A stretch of 27,441 nucleotides of DNA from a virus, in IMG/VR virus record IMGVR_UViG_3300042905_001594, positions 1 to 27,441 of that record; one strand, 5' to 3'. Numbering within the stretch: the stretch's first letter is position 1; each line of letters begins with the position of its first letter. The position numbers were made by a program, and so were the translations under genes. Below are positions 16,719 to 23,250 of this stretch, one piece after another. The notes beneath the pieces are model-generated. The model did no database searches. It saw only the letters and a program-made list of their open reading frames with translations, and was not told the origin of the DNA.

Positions 16719-17276
16719 ATGCGACTAGCAACTCTTTTGTGTGTTGTTGTGTGTGTAGCAAATGGGGGGTCAGCGGAAGCGCTGGCCCCCTCTGCTTTTA
16801 CCGGATCGCCCCCGGTATTCGCCGCTGATGTGTTATACGAACACCGGTGGGACGAAGCACTGGGTCAGATGCGAGCGGCCACTGATGCGTTAGACCCTTA
16901 CTCAGAGTTCAAGGGCAAAGTTATCTTTACTCAGCGCTTCATGAACGATGTAGCACAATGCGAGACAGGACAGGACCCGGAGCACGTAGGTCGTGCGAGC
17001 GCAGCTTATGGTGAGGGCGCAACATTCCGAGGTGCATTCGGCAACTGGACAACGAGCAATGGCTCAGGAACATTCGAGTACTACGGTGGACGCGAGCTGG
17101 CCGGTACGTTCTGGGCGAACGAAGCAACGTACGATCAACAGAAGGTTGTGTTCATACGTAAATCATTGTACGGTTGGTTTGACAGCGAGCGAGGTGTGTT
17201 CGTACCACCAGCTGGCTTATCAAACAACAACTGCCTACGTTATGCGTGGCCAGTCGAATACGAGGTACACAAATGA
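16719..17276 (+). CDS. Secreted transglycosylase-like protein (Rpf/lysozyme fold), 185 aa
   Basis: Residues 1-22 form a signal peptide (MRLATLLCVVVCVANGGSAEA). Residues 70-172 align with the pattern of the actinobacterial transglycosylase/Rpf-type domain: a helix ending D-V-A-Q-C-E82-T-G with the likely catalytic glutamate, then F-R-G-A-F-G-N-W, then E-L-A-G-x-F-W-A-N-E-A-T-Y-D-Q-Q-K-V-V, and a late cysteine (C172) that may pair with C81. Such enzymes cut the glycan strands of peptidoglycan outside the membrane. Unlike the endolysin, it does not need a holin. It lies outside the lysis cassette, beside whiB. The identity is inferred from motif order, and the fit is looser than for canonical Rpf proteins. 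Confidence 0.65.
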   Translation: MRLATLLCVVVCVANGGSAEALAPSAFTGSPPVFAADVLYEHRWDEALGQMRAATDALDPYSEFKGKVIFTQRFMNDVAQCETGQDPEHVGRASAAYGEGATFRGAFGNWTTSNGSGTFEYYGGRELAGTFWANEATYDQQKVVFIRKSLYGWFDSERGVFVPPAGLSNNNCLRYAWPVEYEVHK

Positions 17277-17524
17277 GCAAGGAGCCAATGGGCTATGACG
17301 ATTGGATTCGTTACGGTCTTGAAAGAGGATTCTGTGGTCCGCCGGTATGCGAAACACACGACGGTTTACCCATGACAGCACAAGAAGAAGAGGACTTTTA
17401 TGACGGTGCTGATCCGTGCATACCAATCATCCGACTCATGGAAGACAAGACACATCAACAGGACATAGCCAAGAACCACACGCCTTCGCAGTGGCGGGCC
17501 GAGCCTTTCTACAATGTCCAATGA
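17273..17524 (+). CDS. Hypothetical actinophage-type protein, 83 aa
   Basis: Start at ATG 17273 overlaps the previous TGA; an in-frame ATG at 17246 lies inside the previous gene and is not needed. The sequence W-I-R-Y-G-L-E-R-G-F-C-G-P-P-V-C-E-T-H-D-G, then D-F-Y-D-G-A-D-P-C-I, has three ordered cysteines and a histidine. I recall this pattern from small proteins next to whiB in phages of Actinobacteria. Metal binding is likely, but the role is unknown. Its stop overlaps the whiB start. Confidence 0.7.
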   Translation: MSKEPMGYDDWIRYGLERGFCGPPVCETHDGLPMTAQEEEDFYDGADPCIPIIRLMEDKTHQQDIAKNHTPSQWRAEPFYNVQ

Positions 17525-17850
17525 AAGACTCAGCATGGGACGATGATCTGTGGGCATTGAAAGATGCCGACATGACATGGAGAAACGACGCCTACTGCCT
17601 CGGTAGTTCACCGGAATTGTTCTACTTTGAAGCAGGACAAAGTAAGCGCAAGAACTACGCAGTCAATGAGTTCTGTGCTAAGTGCGACGTGCGTGAGCGA
17701 TGCCTGGAGTTTGCTCTCAACAACGAGGAACGCTTCGGCGTGTGGGGTGGGTTGACTCCGGCAGAACGCAATCGGATACTCAGCGAAAGGCGCAAAGCTG
17801 CAACGTTGGTATTCAATCCGGTCAGCGGTAAGTTTGAAAGGCAGCGATGA
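17521..17850 (+). CDS. whiB: WhiB-family iron-sulfur transcription factor, 109 aa
   Basis: The four cysteines that bind the 4Fe-4S cluster are present (C26, C52, C55, C61, with the C-x2-C-x5-C spacing of the family). They are followed by the G-V-W-G-G turn (73-77) and the basic TPAERNRILSERRK tail that contacts DNA. WhiB proteins bind the main sigma factor and occur almost only in Actinobacteria and their phages, so this gene is the best single host marker in the window. Phage WhiB proteins such as TM4 WhiBTM4 can repress host division regulators or block superinfection. Start at ATG 17521 overlaps the previous TGA; the longer frame from 17416 would overlap the upstream gene and is rejected. 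Confidence 0.93.
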   Translation: MKDSAWDDDLWALKDADMTWRNDAYCLGSSPELFYFEAGQSKRKNYAVNEFCAKCDVRERCLEFALNNEERFGVWGGLTPAERNRILSERRKAATLVFNPVSGKFERQR

Positions 17851-17987
17851 AACAGGTATGGAAATGTCAGGCTTGCGGTGCAAAGATAACTCTTTACATA
17901 CGTCCAGTAGAGCCCCCGACACACGCCTGTAAGAAACGAGCAAATAGAGTGATAGAACTCAAGGAGGAAAGCAATGACAACAATTAA
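17847..17987 (+). CDS. Small zinc-ribbon-like protein, 46 aa
   Basis: The peptide starts MKQVWKCQACGAKITLYI, with C7-x2-C10, and continues to H26-A-C28, which gives a C-x2-C ... H-x-C set able to hold zinc. The tail is charged. Its ATG overlaps the whiB stop, and its own end overlaps the next gene by 14 bases. I recognise the type (small zinc ribbons after whiB in actinophages) but not a function. Confidence 0.65.
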   Translation: MKQVWKCQACGAKITLYIRPVEPPTHACKKRANRVIELKEESNDNN

Positions 17988-18162
17988 CCAAGAGAAAGTC
18001 TTTATCGACATGCTGGTAGAAACCATCTTGGCAGACGAAGAGGTAACCGAAGAAACACTTGACAAACTTATGGCAGCAAGCGAAGGGCTTGAAGCCGAGA
18101 CCGTCATCAGTTGCCAACAGATGGCAATGTCAATCGTGACAATTAGGAAAGGACTCCAATGA
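17974..18162 (+). CDS. Hypothetical acidic helical protein, 62 aa
   Basis: An AAGGAGG-type site precedes the ATG, inside the previous gene. The protein is acidic and mostly helical (VFIDMLVETILADEEVTEETL, then EGLEAETVISCQQMAMSI). No domain is recognised. Tight overlap with genes on both sides places it in the whiB operon. Confidence 0.65.
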   Translation: MTTINQEKVFIDMLVETILADEEVTEETLDKLMAASEGLEAETVISCQQMAMSIVTIRKGLQ

Positions 18163-18296
18163 GCCATTTTTTTGAAACCGTAGTAGCCGTGTGCTTGGCC
18201 AACTACATGCTCGCAGTTATCGCTGTGGCCTCCCGAAGGTGGAGCGACAAGCGGGCATACAAGAAGTGGGCGCAGATAGAAAACCTGCGTGATTAA
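18159..18296 (+). CDS. Single-span membrane protein, 45 aa
   Basis: ATG overlaps the previous stop (ATGA). Residues 6-24 (ETVVAVCLANYMLAVIAVA) form one membrane helix, followed by a basic cytoplasmic tail (RRWSDKRAYKKWAQ). The sign of the charges suggests the C-terminus stays inside. Function unknown; small membrane proteins in early phage operons sometimes block superinfection. Confidence 0.6.
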   Translation: MSHFFETVVAVCLANYMLAVIAVASRRWSDKRAYKKWAQIENLRD

Positions 18297-18441
18297 ATAC
18301 ATAATCGGTTGGTCGATCGGTGCCATAAACTTGTGGGTCACGCTGTACCTAGATAGGAAAAGACATGGCAAAAAAAACCGAAGTGCCGGCAGGACTAAGA
18401 GAAGCAATCCACAAAGAGCTGAACAGTGGGATGTCGTATAA
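18289..18441 (+). CDS. Possible small membrane protein, 50 aa (doubtful)
   Basis: GTG 18289 overlaps the previous stop (GTGATTAA) and opens a frame that starts MIKYIIGWSIGAINLWVTLYL, a plausible membrane helix, then becomes basic and overlaps the next gene by 77 bases. Only the first 28 codons look gene-like. A real gene here is possible but weakly supported. Confidence 0.3.
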   Translation: MIKYIIGWSIGAINLWVTLYLDRKRHGKKNRSAGRTKRSNPQRAEQWDVV

Positions 18442-18538
18442 AGGAATTGCTTCCAAGTACAACACCACCAATAAAGCAATGGAGCAATACGTCTTTGAGC
18501 ACTACCGACAAGTAGGCTGGGAGTGGCGCTACCGATAA
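18365..18538 (+). CDS. Small HTH-like protein, 57 aa
   Basis: AGGAAA precedes the ATG by about five bases. Residues 10-48 read GLREAIHKELNSGMSYKGIA, then SKYNTTNKAMEQYVFEHYR: a helix, a tight turn at NSGMS and a second and third helix with the layout of a helix-turn-helix of the resolvase or sigma-like kind. It is the last gene before the compositional island and could regulate the palindrome-bearing promoter at 18674. That link is speculative. Confidence 0.6.
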   Translation: MAKKTEVPAGLREAIHKELNSGMSYKGIASKYNTTNKAMEQYVFEHYRQVGWEWRYR

Positions 18539-18549
18539 GCTACCGACAA
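18502..18549 (+). repeat. Three CTACCGAYAA direct repeats
   Basis: CTACCGACAA starts at 18502 and 18540 and CTACCGATAA at 18529, two inside the end of the previous gene and one after it. Spacings are 27 and 11 bases. They may be protein-binding sites or chance. Confidence 0.35.
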
Positions 18550-18566
18550 ATGAGGCGGGGTTTTTT
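18540..18566 (+). terminator. Weak terminator-like element before the island
   Basis: A short GC-rich stem is possible (CCGAC with GGCGG) just before a run of six T (18561-18566). The stem is poor; the T run after GGCGGGG is the main evidence. A second long-range pair, GGGGGC (18569-18574) with GCCCCC (18602-18607), follows it. Confidence 0.35.
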
Positions 18567-18673
18567 CTGGGGGCGATCCGATAAAAAAACGACTTCGAGT
18601 TGCCCCCGAAGGGTCGGCGAGGATACCGCCGATCATGCAAGAAAACAACGCCGAGAAAATAAAAAAGGCGAGG

Positions 18674-18702
18674 TTGTGAACGGTCAGACCGTTCGCTAGT
18701 TT
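18674..18702 (+). promoter_or_regulatory. Putative promoter with a palindromic operator in the spacer
   Basis: TTGTGA (18674-18679, four of six) and TAGTTT (18697-18702, fits TAnnnT) are 17 bases apart. The perfect inverted repeat GAACGGTC-A-GACCGTTC (18678-18694) fills the spacer. A dimeric repressor bound there would block RNA polymerase. The site is upstream of the MoxR-like gene and its operon. Confidence 0.5.
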
Positions 18703-18712
18703 TGCTTGACCA

Positions 18713-18731
18713 CCGATCGAACGGCGATCGG
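18713..18731 (+). repeat. Inverted repeat in the 5' leader of the MoxR-like operon
   Basis: CCGATCG-AACGG-CGATCGG is a perfect seven-base-pair stem with a five-base loop, ending three bases before the AAAGG ribosome site. It could be a second operator or an RNA hairpin that affects translation. Confidence 0.45.
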
Positions 18732-18744
18732 GGAAAGGCAAACA

Positions 18745-19485
18745 ATGAACACAACAACAACCACCACCACCACCACCGCCGAAGGTCGGCATATGCCCGA
18801 CTGCTGGCGCAACTTCCATGACGCTCTCAGAGCTGGATCAGATCGAGTCCTGCTCTACGGAGTGCCAGGTACAGGCAAGACCACCGCAGGAATTAAATAC
18901 GGCACTAACAACCGCAACGCCTACCGCCTCACTTGCACTTCAGATATGACCGATGAACGGCTCACGGGATTCTGGAAACGAGTTAAAGACGGATACGCCT
19001 ACCACGAAGGGCTCGGCATATTGGCTTGGCGAGAAGGTGCTCGGCTCGTGGTCGATGAGATCGACAAGGCTTCGGGCGATGTCCTCGGGACTCTGCTCAA
19101 CCTGCTTGATAGTCCCGAGTCTGCTCAATGGCGCAACGATGACACAGGCGAGATCCTGACGCCGAGTGTCGGCTTCTCGGCGGTAGCGACAACCAATGTC
19201 GAAGATCTGCGAGACTTGCCCGAGGCTCTGCTTGACCGATTCCCGATCGCTATTCGCATTGACACGCCTCACCCCGACGCATTGGATCGTTTGCCCGAGA
19301 ACTTGCGCCATATGGCGAGTCAGTTGTGCGACCGACCCGAAGGCGAGCGAGCCAGCCTGAGAGCGTTCTTGGAGTTCGCTCGCATTAGTCCGGTGCTCGG
19401 CATTGAGTCCTCGGCTCGCATGGTATTCCGCAATATGGCAGACGAGATCATTGAGGCTCTGCTCGTGGCGCAGGTGACACAATGA
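18745..19485 (+). CDS. MoxR-like AAA+ ATPase, 246 aa
   Basis: Motifs run in the family order: Walker A G-V-P-G-T-G-K-T-T (39-47), Walker B L-V-V-D-E-I-D (101-107), sensor 1 A-T-T-N (148-151) and L-L-D-R-F (162-166) with a likely arginine finger. These fit the MoxR/CbbQ/CobS branch, whose members use ATP to remodel a partner that carries a VWA domain. Exactly such a partner is encoded next (ATGA overlap). ATG 18745 has AAAGG six bases upstream and gives an N-terminus with nine threonines; ATG 18793 with GAAGG is an alternative that drops it. The protein is short, with little beyond the core. Pairs of this kind occur in other actinophages, where their job is not settled. Confidence 0.85.
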   Translation: MNTTTTTTTTTAEGRHMPDCWRNFHDALRAGSDRVLLYGVPGTGKTTAGIKYGTNNRNAYRLTCTSDMTDERLTGFWKRVKDGYAYHEGLGILAWREGARLVVDEIDKASGDVLGTLLNLLDSPESAQWRNDDTGEILTPSVGFSAVATTNVEDLRDLPEALLDRFPIAIRIDTPHPDALDRLPENLRHMASQLCDRPEGERASLRAFLEFARISPVLGIESSARMVFRNMADEIIEALLVAQVTQ

Positions 19486-20855
19486 CTAAGCCGAGACCCG
19501 AACTACTGCCACCACAACGGCAGACCGATATCGGCAAGGTTGAACGGTGGTCGGTGGGCTCAGGCTTACCGACCGCCGATAGGCAAGAGCTGAAAGTAAC
19601 CGCCGAGTTTGACGACAACGAAAGAGGCAGATCGACTCGCCTTGTGGCGATGACAGCCTCACGCCTTGACTACGAGAACGACATTGAGGAGATCATCGCT
19701 CGGTGCGATGAGTGCGACATTGAACAAGTCGATGAAGTGCTTGCTCTCCTACCGTTGGCACGAGTCGTGGCGGCACAAGGTCTCCTCGCTCGCCTCGACC
19801 TCGCCGATAACACGATCGGAAGTATCGACTCTCGCAGAGTCGGTGCTCTCGTTGGAATGATCGGCGCAGAGAAGGCGCACCCGATTCTCTTTGACTTGTG
19901 GGCAAGATCGCTGAACACGAAAGGTGAGACAGGCGTGTATCGCACGATCAGGAAACACCACCCGAAACTCGGCGAGGAGATCGCAAAGTATCGGCGGAGT
20001 GTCAAATGGCAGATCGAAAACGCCGTTAGACAACGAACGAGACTGCTCTCAGATGAACGGCTTGTGAGAGACGACGGAAACACGATGAGGAGAGGTGCTG
20101 ACCTACTGCTCGACATCGCATTGTCACTTATGCTCATCGACCAAAAGACTCAGGAGAAGCTTGCTGAAGGAGAGCCCCAAGATTCAGACGAACGACCCCA
20201 ACTCCCCGAGAAACACAAGAGCGACAACGGACTATGGGACAACTACCAACTATTCCCCATTGACGAGCGATCCAAGCACCCTTCAGGGTCACTCGGCAGA
20301 TCGTGGGCCCCAAGTCCTCGGGGCTCAGCCGTAGGTCAGGTCTCACGAGAGATCACCGACCCCGACTCTCGGATATTCCGAAGGCGTAGGCGAGGTCGTG
20401 GTGGTGTTGTCGTGATCGACTGCTCGGGATCAATGAGCCTCACCGAGCGAGACATCGAGGCGATCTTGACAACGGCAGGTGGGGCGGTCGTGCTCGGGTA
20501 CACCGAGCGAGGCGGGCTCGGCGAGATCAGGTATCTCGCAGACGGTACTCGCAGAGTGCGAGAAATACCCGACAGCCTGCAATATGGCGCAGGAAACGGA
20601 GTCGATGGGGAAGCTTTGCGGATCGGGGCGAAACACCACCGAAAAGGCGAGCCCTTTATTTGGGTGACTGACGGCGGAGTCTGCACTCATACCCGAGCCT
20701 CATTCGCGGCACTCAGAGATGACTGTCGCAAGACGATGAGCCAAGAGCGAGGGCTCTACGCCCACGACACCGCCGACGCCGTACGACTACTGAAGGCACT
20801 CGGCAGGGGCGCAACGCCTAAGACCGCCGAGCCCATTTACTTCCGAGGCGACTGA
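19482..20855 (+). CDS. VWA-domain protein, CobT-like partner of the AAA+ ATPase, 457 aa
   Basis: Residues 305-440 form a von Willebrand A domain: the metal-binding D313-C-S-G-S-M-S is clear, and the third motif is W-V-T-D397-G-G. The second motif, usually a threonine, is replaced by a G-N-G-V-D-G stretch (371-376). The first 230 residues are helical (ARVVAAQGLLARLDLAD, RRVGALVGMIGAEKAH), and a polar linker follows. In RavA-ViaA, CobS-CobT and CbbQ-CbbO, the VWA protein links the ATPase to its target. The label cobalamin biosynthesis is often given to phage homologues but is not supported by anything else here. The gene overlaps both the ATPase and, nearly, the next gene. Confidence 0.85.
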   Translation: MTKPRPELLPPQRQTDIGKVERWSVGSGLPTADRQELKVTAEFDDNERGRSTRLVAMTASRLDYENDIEEIIARCDECDIEQVDEVLALLPLARVVAAQGLLARLDLADNTIGSIDSRRVGALVGMIGAEKAHPILFDLWARSLNTKGETGVYRTIRKHHPKLGEEIAKYRRSVKWQIENAVRQRTRLLSDERLVRDDGNTMRRGADLLLDIALSLMLIDQKTQEKLAEGEPQDSDERPQLPEKHKSDNGLWDNYQLFPIDERSKHPSGSLGRSWAPSPRGSAVGQVSREITDPDSRIFRRRRRGRGGVVVIDCSGSMSLTERDIEAILTTAGGAVVLGYTERGGLGEIRYLADGTRRVREIPDSLQYGAGNGVDGEALRIGAKHHRKGEPFIWVTDGGVCTHTRASFAALRDDCRKTMSQERGLYAHDTADAVRLLKALGRGATPKTAEPIYFRGD

Positions 20856-20856
20856 G

Positions 20857-21054
20857 ATGTCAGCTCTACGAAAGTTCATAACCGACATAGGGCAATGGCT
20901 CCTACTCGGGCTCTCGGTGTTCGCAGTCGAGATCGTCAGAGACCCACCGGTACGAGGCAACAACAAAACACCACAAGACCCCGACTCTGATCTAGAGTCG
21001 GACATCGAGGGCAAGAGTCCTCACCAACACACCAACAAGGAGACAAAACAATGA
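20857..21054 (+). CDS. Hypothetical protein with one hydrophobic segment, 65 aa
   Basis: Residues 12-27 (GQWLLLGLSVFAVEIV) could be a membrane helix or a buried helix. The rest is polar with an acidic section (PDSDLESDIEGK). The gene starts one base after the VWA stop and overlaps the next start (ATGA), so it belongs to the MoxR/VWA operon. No family is recognised. Confidence 0.6.
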   Translation: MSALRKFITDIGQWLLLGLSVFAVEIVRDPPVRGNNKTPQDPDSDLESDIEGKSPHQHTNKETKQ

Positions 21055-22067
21055 GACAAGTACGAAAGATCGCCGAACTCATGCGAGACCACTTCTCGCT
21101 CGTGTACGGCAAGGACTACCCGACCAACGAGATCGAGCCGAGCGACATCTCGGAGATCGGACTACTCGGGGCAGACGAAGAAGGACAGCCAACACTTGAG
21201 CCCCGAGAAGGCGAGCCGATCGTGCGACTATTCGCCATTGTCGGCAAGAGCCAAGCGGTCGAGATCATCGGCGAGGGTGGAGACCCTTACGAGCTAATCA
21301 CCGAGGCAATGACAAAACTCCCCGAGGGGACAGTCGCTCTCTCGTTGTGGGCTCAGGCAACAATGCGAGCGATCCCGAACGATCTCAAAGGCGACTTTGA
21401 GGCGGGTGCGAGTCCTAATCAGCCTCGGATATGGCACGAGATAAAAGAGCGAGGTCGAGTGCTTGAGACCGATCAGATCGTTGTCATCGGTAAAGACGGC
21501 TTCCTGACCGACTGCTATCTCACCGAGGGTCGCTTACGAATGGAGATCACAGAGGCTCACGACCTCGCAGGTCGTATGCCGATCGCTCTTGCCTCGCTCT
21601 TTGTCATGGTCGGCTTTACGAACTCGCTCTATGAACGGATACGCCGAGAGGTCGCCGAGCCGATCGCAGATCAGTTCGCAGAGGTCGATGAGATGATCGC
21701 ACGAGTCGTGGCATTGGTTGAAGGCGACACGACCGAGACACCGACCGACACAACGACCAAGACCGACAGCGAGATCAGCGAGACCGCCGAAGGCATGGCC
21801 CCAATTCAGCCCGGGCAAGTCACAGCCGAGAAGCTTCTCGATGAGATCAGGCGCAGGACTGAGCACCTAGACCCGACCGACCTTGCCCACCTTCAGAGCC
21901 TCACCGCCGATCTTGACGAGATCGCCGAGGCATTGACGAGCGATCTTGGACTCGATGAGCGAAGCCTCGCCGAGATCACCCGAGCCCTCGGCATTGTCTC
22001 CAGCGAGATCGGGCTCACGATTCCCGAGGCGGTCGCCAAACTGAAGGCACTCGGGCTAGACGACTGA
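21051..22067 (+). CDS. Unknown acidic protein of the MoxR/VWA operon, 338 aa
   Basis: I do not recognise this protein. AAGGAG precedes the ATG. Residues 50-185 look globular (PIVRLFAIVGKSQAVEIIGE, VALSLWAQATMRAIPNDL, GFLTDCYLTEGRLRMEIT). A stretch at about 187-225 (PIALASLFVMVGFTNSLYER) is hydrophobic and helical but probably too broken to be a sure membrane span. A threonine- and glutamate-rich linker (about 227-250) leads to a helical C-terminal domain (EKLLDEIRRRTEHLD, DLAHLQSLTADLDEIAEAL). It is the last gene of the operon before a terminator, and a natural candidate for the third component or target of the ATPase/VWA pair. Confidence 0.7.
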   Translation: MRQVRKIAELMRDHFSLVYGKDYPTNEIEPSDISEIGLLGADEEGQPTLEPREGEPIVRLFAIVGKSQAVEIIGEGGDPYELITEAMTKLPEGTVALSLWAQATMRAIPNDLKGDFEAGASPNQPRIWHEIKERGRVLETDQIVVIGKDGFLTDCYLTEGRLRMEITEAHDLAGRMPIALASLFVMVGFTNSLYERIRREVAEPIADQFAEVDEMIARVVALVEGDTTETPTDTTTKTDSEISETAEGMAPIQPGQVTAEKLLDEIRRRTEHLDPTDLAHLQSLTADLDEIAEALTSDLGLDERSLAEITRALGIVSSEIGLTIPEAVAKLKALGLDD

Positions 22068-22090
22068 GTCCGACCCCACCGGACAGACCC

Positions 22091-22124
22091 GAGCCTTCGA
22101 CCTCGCAAGAGGTCGGGGGCTCTT
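22091..22124 (+). terminator. Terminator of the MoxR/VWA operon
   Basis: GAGCCTTCGACCTC pairs with GAGGTCGGGGGCTC across a GCAA loop: 14 base pairs, two of them G-T. The tail is TTGTCGTTGT rather than a pure T run. Confidence 0.75.
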
Positions 22125-22178
22125 GTCGTTGTGGGGTGCTTGCGAAATGCGGCGACACCGTGCCAAGATCAGAGGCGA

Positions 22179-22193
22179 GGGCTCACCGAGCCC
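22179..22193 (+). repeat. Inverted repeat before the 158-residue gene
   Basis: GGGCTC-ACC-GAGCCC is a perfect six-base-pair stem 20 bases before the ATG. It may be an operator or a leader hairpin. No convincing promoter boxes were found around it. Confidence 0.35.
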
Positions 22194-22213
22194 ACCACGA
22201 AAGGTAGGAGACA

Positions 22214-22690
22214 ATGAGCGACAGAATCACAGTCGCAGACCTAGAGAGGCTGATCGGTCGAATCGACCGCTACGCCGACGCTCTCGGGATCATCGACCAC
22301 AGCAGAGGCGAAAGGCTCGGACTCGATCAGGGCTCGGCGACCTACGGCAGAGCTTGGAGAATCTTTTCTACAGGACTTGACGGGAACACAGGACACGCCG
22401 ACCCCTTCCAACTCGGCTCGGGGTATCTCGGGTGGTCGAAGGCAGAGGCGCACCTGACGCTCAGAGGGCTTGAGGCTGGTCTGTGGCGGTCGATCGTGGC
22501 ACTAGAGACCCGCAACAAGGCACGAGCCACACGAGAGAAGGCAGAGGCAACGAGTCACGCAGTCACCCGACTGAACGGGATCACGATCGGCGGTGCAACG
22601 ATCGAAGCTTCACTAGGCGAGAGACTTCTAGCCGAGATCCGAGAGATCACGGGACAGACCGCCGACCTCGATCAGCCGATCACCTTCTAA
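22214..22690 (+). CDS. Hypothetical protein, 158 aa
   Basis: TAGGAG lies seven bases before the ATG. The N-terminus ITVADLERLIGRIDRYADAL, then G-S-A-T-Y-G-R-A-W-R-I-F and G-S-G-Y-L-G-W-S-K-A-E-A-H-L-T-L-R-G-L-E-A-G-L, reminds me of small actinophage proteins that begin ITxxDLExLVxRIN and end with a glycine-tryptophan loop; the match is loose. The C-terminus is helical. The gene stands alone between two very similar terminators, so it is its own transcription unit. It shares the base composition of the MoxR/VWA operon and therefore probably arrived with it. Confidence 0.7.
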   Translation: MSDRITVADLERLIGRIDRYADALGIIDHSRGERLGLDQGSATYGRAWRIFSTGLDGNTGHADPFQLGSGYLGWSKAEAHLTLRGLEAGLWRSIVALETRNKARATREKAEATSHAVTRLNGITIGGATIEASLGERLLAEIREITGQTADLDQPITF

Positions 22691-22703
22691 CACTTCCCCC
22701 CCG

Positions 22704-22741
22704 AGAGCCCTCGACCTCGCCAAGAGGTCGGGGGCTCTTTT
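22704..22741 (+). terminator. Strong terminator after the 158-residue gene
   Basis: AGAGCCCTCGACCTC pairs with GAGGTCGGGGGCTCT over a GCCAA loop: 15 base pairs with a single G-T, followed by TTTT. It is nearly the same as the terminator at 22091, but stronger. Confidence 0.9.
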
Positions 22742-23160
22742 CATGTCCCGACCCAAGAGCACCCGAGACACCGACCGACAGGCGAGCAGAGTCCGATCGA
22801 CCTCGATCGTGAGCTCTGCCGAAGTAGCCAGGACGAGAGCCTGGGCGACCGGACTCCGACTGCGGCACTCAGGCAAGAGCTGAGGATCGCACGATCGCCG
22901 AGCCTCGCCGATCGGCGTCCAGATCGGAGCGACATCGAGCGACATCGAGCACCACAAAACGCCGAGCCGATCGCACCGATCGCCGACCCTCGCCGATCTC
23001 CAGCAGACCGAGCCCGAGCGATCGGAAGGAGAGCAAGGCAGGACACCGATCGACCACACTTGCGCCGATCTCGGGAAGGCGAACACCGAGCGAACAGTCA
23101 CCTACTCGGGTAGAGATCGCACCATTCAGCACCGCCACCGATCGAAAAACCGTGGGCGCT
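22742..23160. other. Gene-poor GATCG-rich region
   Basis: I find no convincing gene here. GATCG occurs 12 times on the plus strand in 420 bases, often as paired sites, and GATCT occurs twice more. A ten-base tandem repeat, GAGCGACATC, is present 2.4 times at 22927-22950. Several minus-strand frames are open only because this composition lacks stop codons. A 46-codon frame at 22743-22883 has no ribosome site. The region could be a binding or replication region, or degraded coding DNA. Confidence 0.6.
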
Positions 23161-23161
23161 T

Positions 23162-23250
23162 GCCAGTGGTCGCGTCGCTTCGCTCCTTGCCACTGGCGTT
23201 TCTATCGCACACTCGCTGCGCTCGTGGCTCAATAATAGCTCGCTTCGCTC
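23162..23250. repeat. CGCTTCGCTC repeats and an inverted repeat at the island edge
   Basis: CGCTTCGCTC occurs at 23176 and 23241 and CGCTGCGCTC at 23214. GCCAGTGG (23162-23169) and CCACTGGC (23190-23197) form an inverted repeat with a 20-base loop that contains the first copy. Such elements are common in mobile DNA and plasmids, but no function is proven. Confidence 0.55.

Noticed and set aside
17655-18479. 274-codon minus-strand frame opposite the whiB operon
   Set aside because: It covers six well-supported plus-strand genes and its translation is a mix of C, S, L and F without any domain pattern.
18635-18679. 14-codon frame (MQENNAEKIKKARL) before the MoxR operon, considered as a leader peptide
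   Set aside because: It overlaps the proposed -35 box and has no ribosome site; too short to support.
19482-20855. Cobalamin biosynthesis (CobT) function for the VWA gene
   Set aside because: Only the domain type agrees; no CobN or other corrin gene is present, so the metabolic label is not supported.
22743-22883. 46-codon plus-strand frame right after the terminator at 22704
   Set aside because: No ribosome site and no promoter fit; it starts inside the T run of the terminator. It could be remains of a gene.
22628-23101. 157-codon minus-strand frame in the GATCG-rich stretch
   Set aside because: It runs through the strong terminator and the end of the 158-residue gene; other minus-strand frames here are open as well, so the openness comes from composition.
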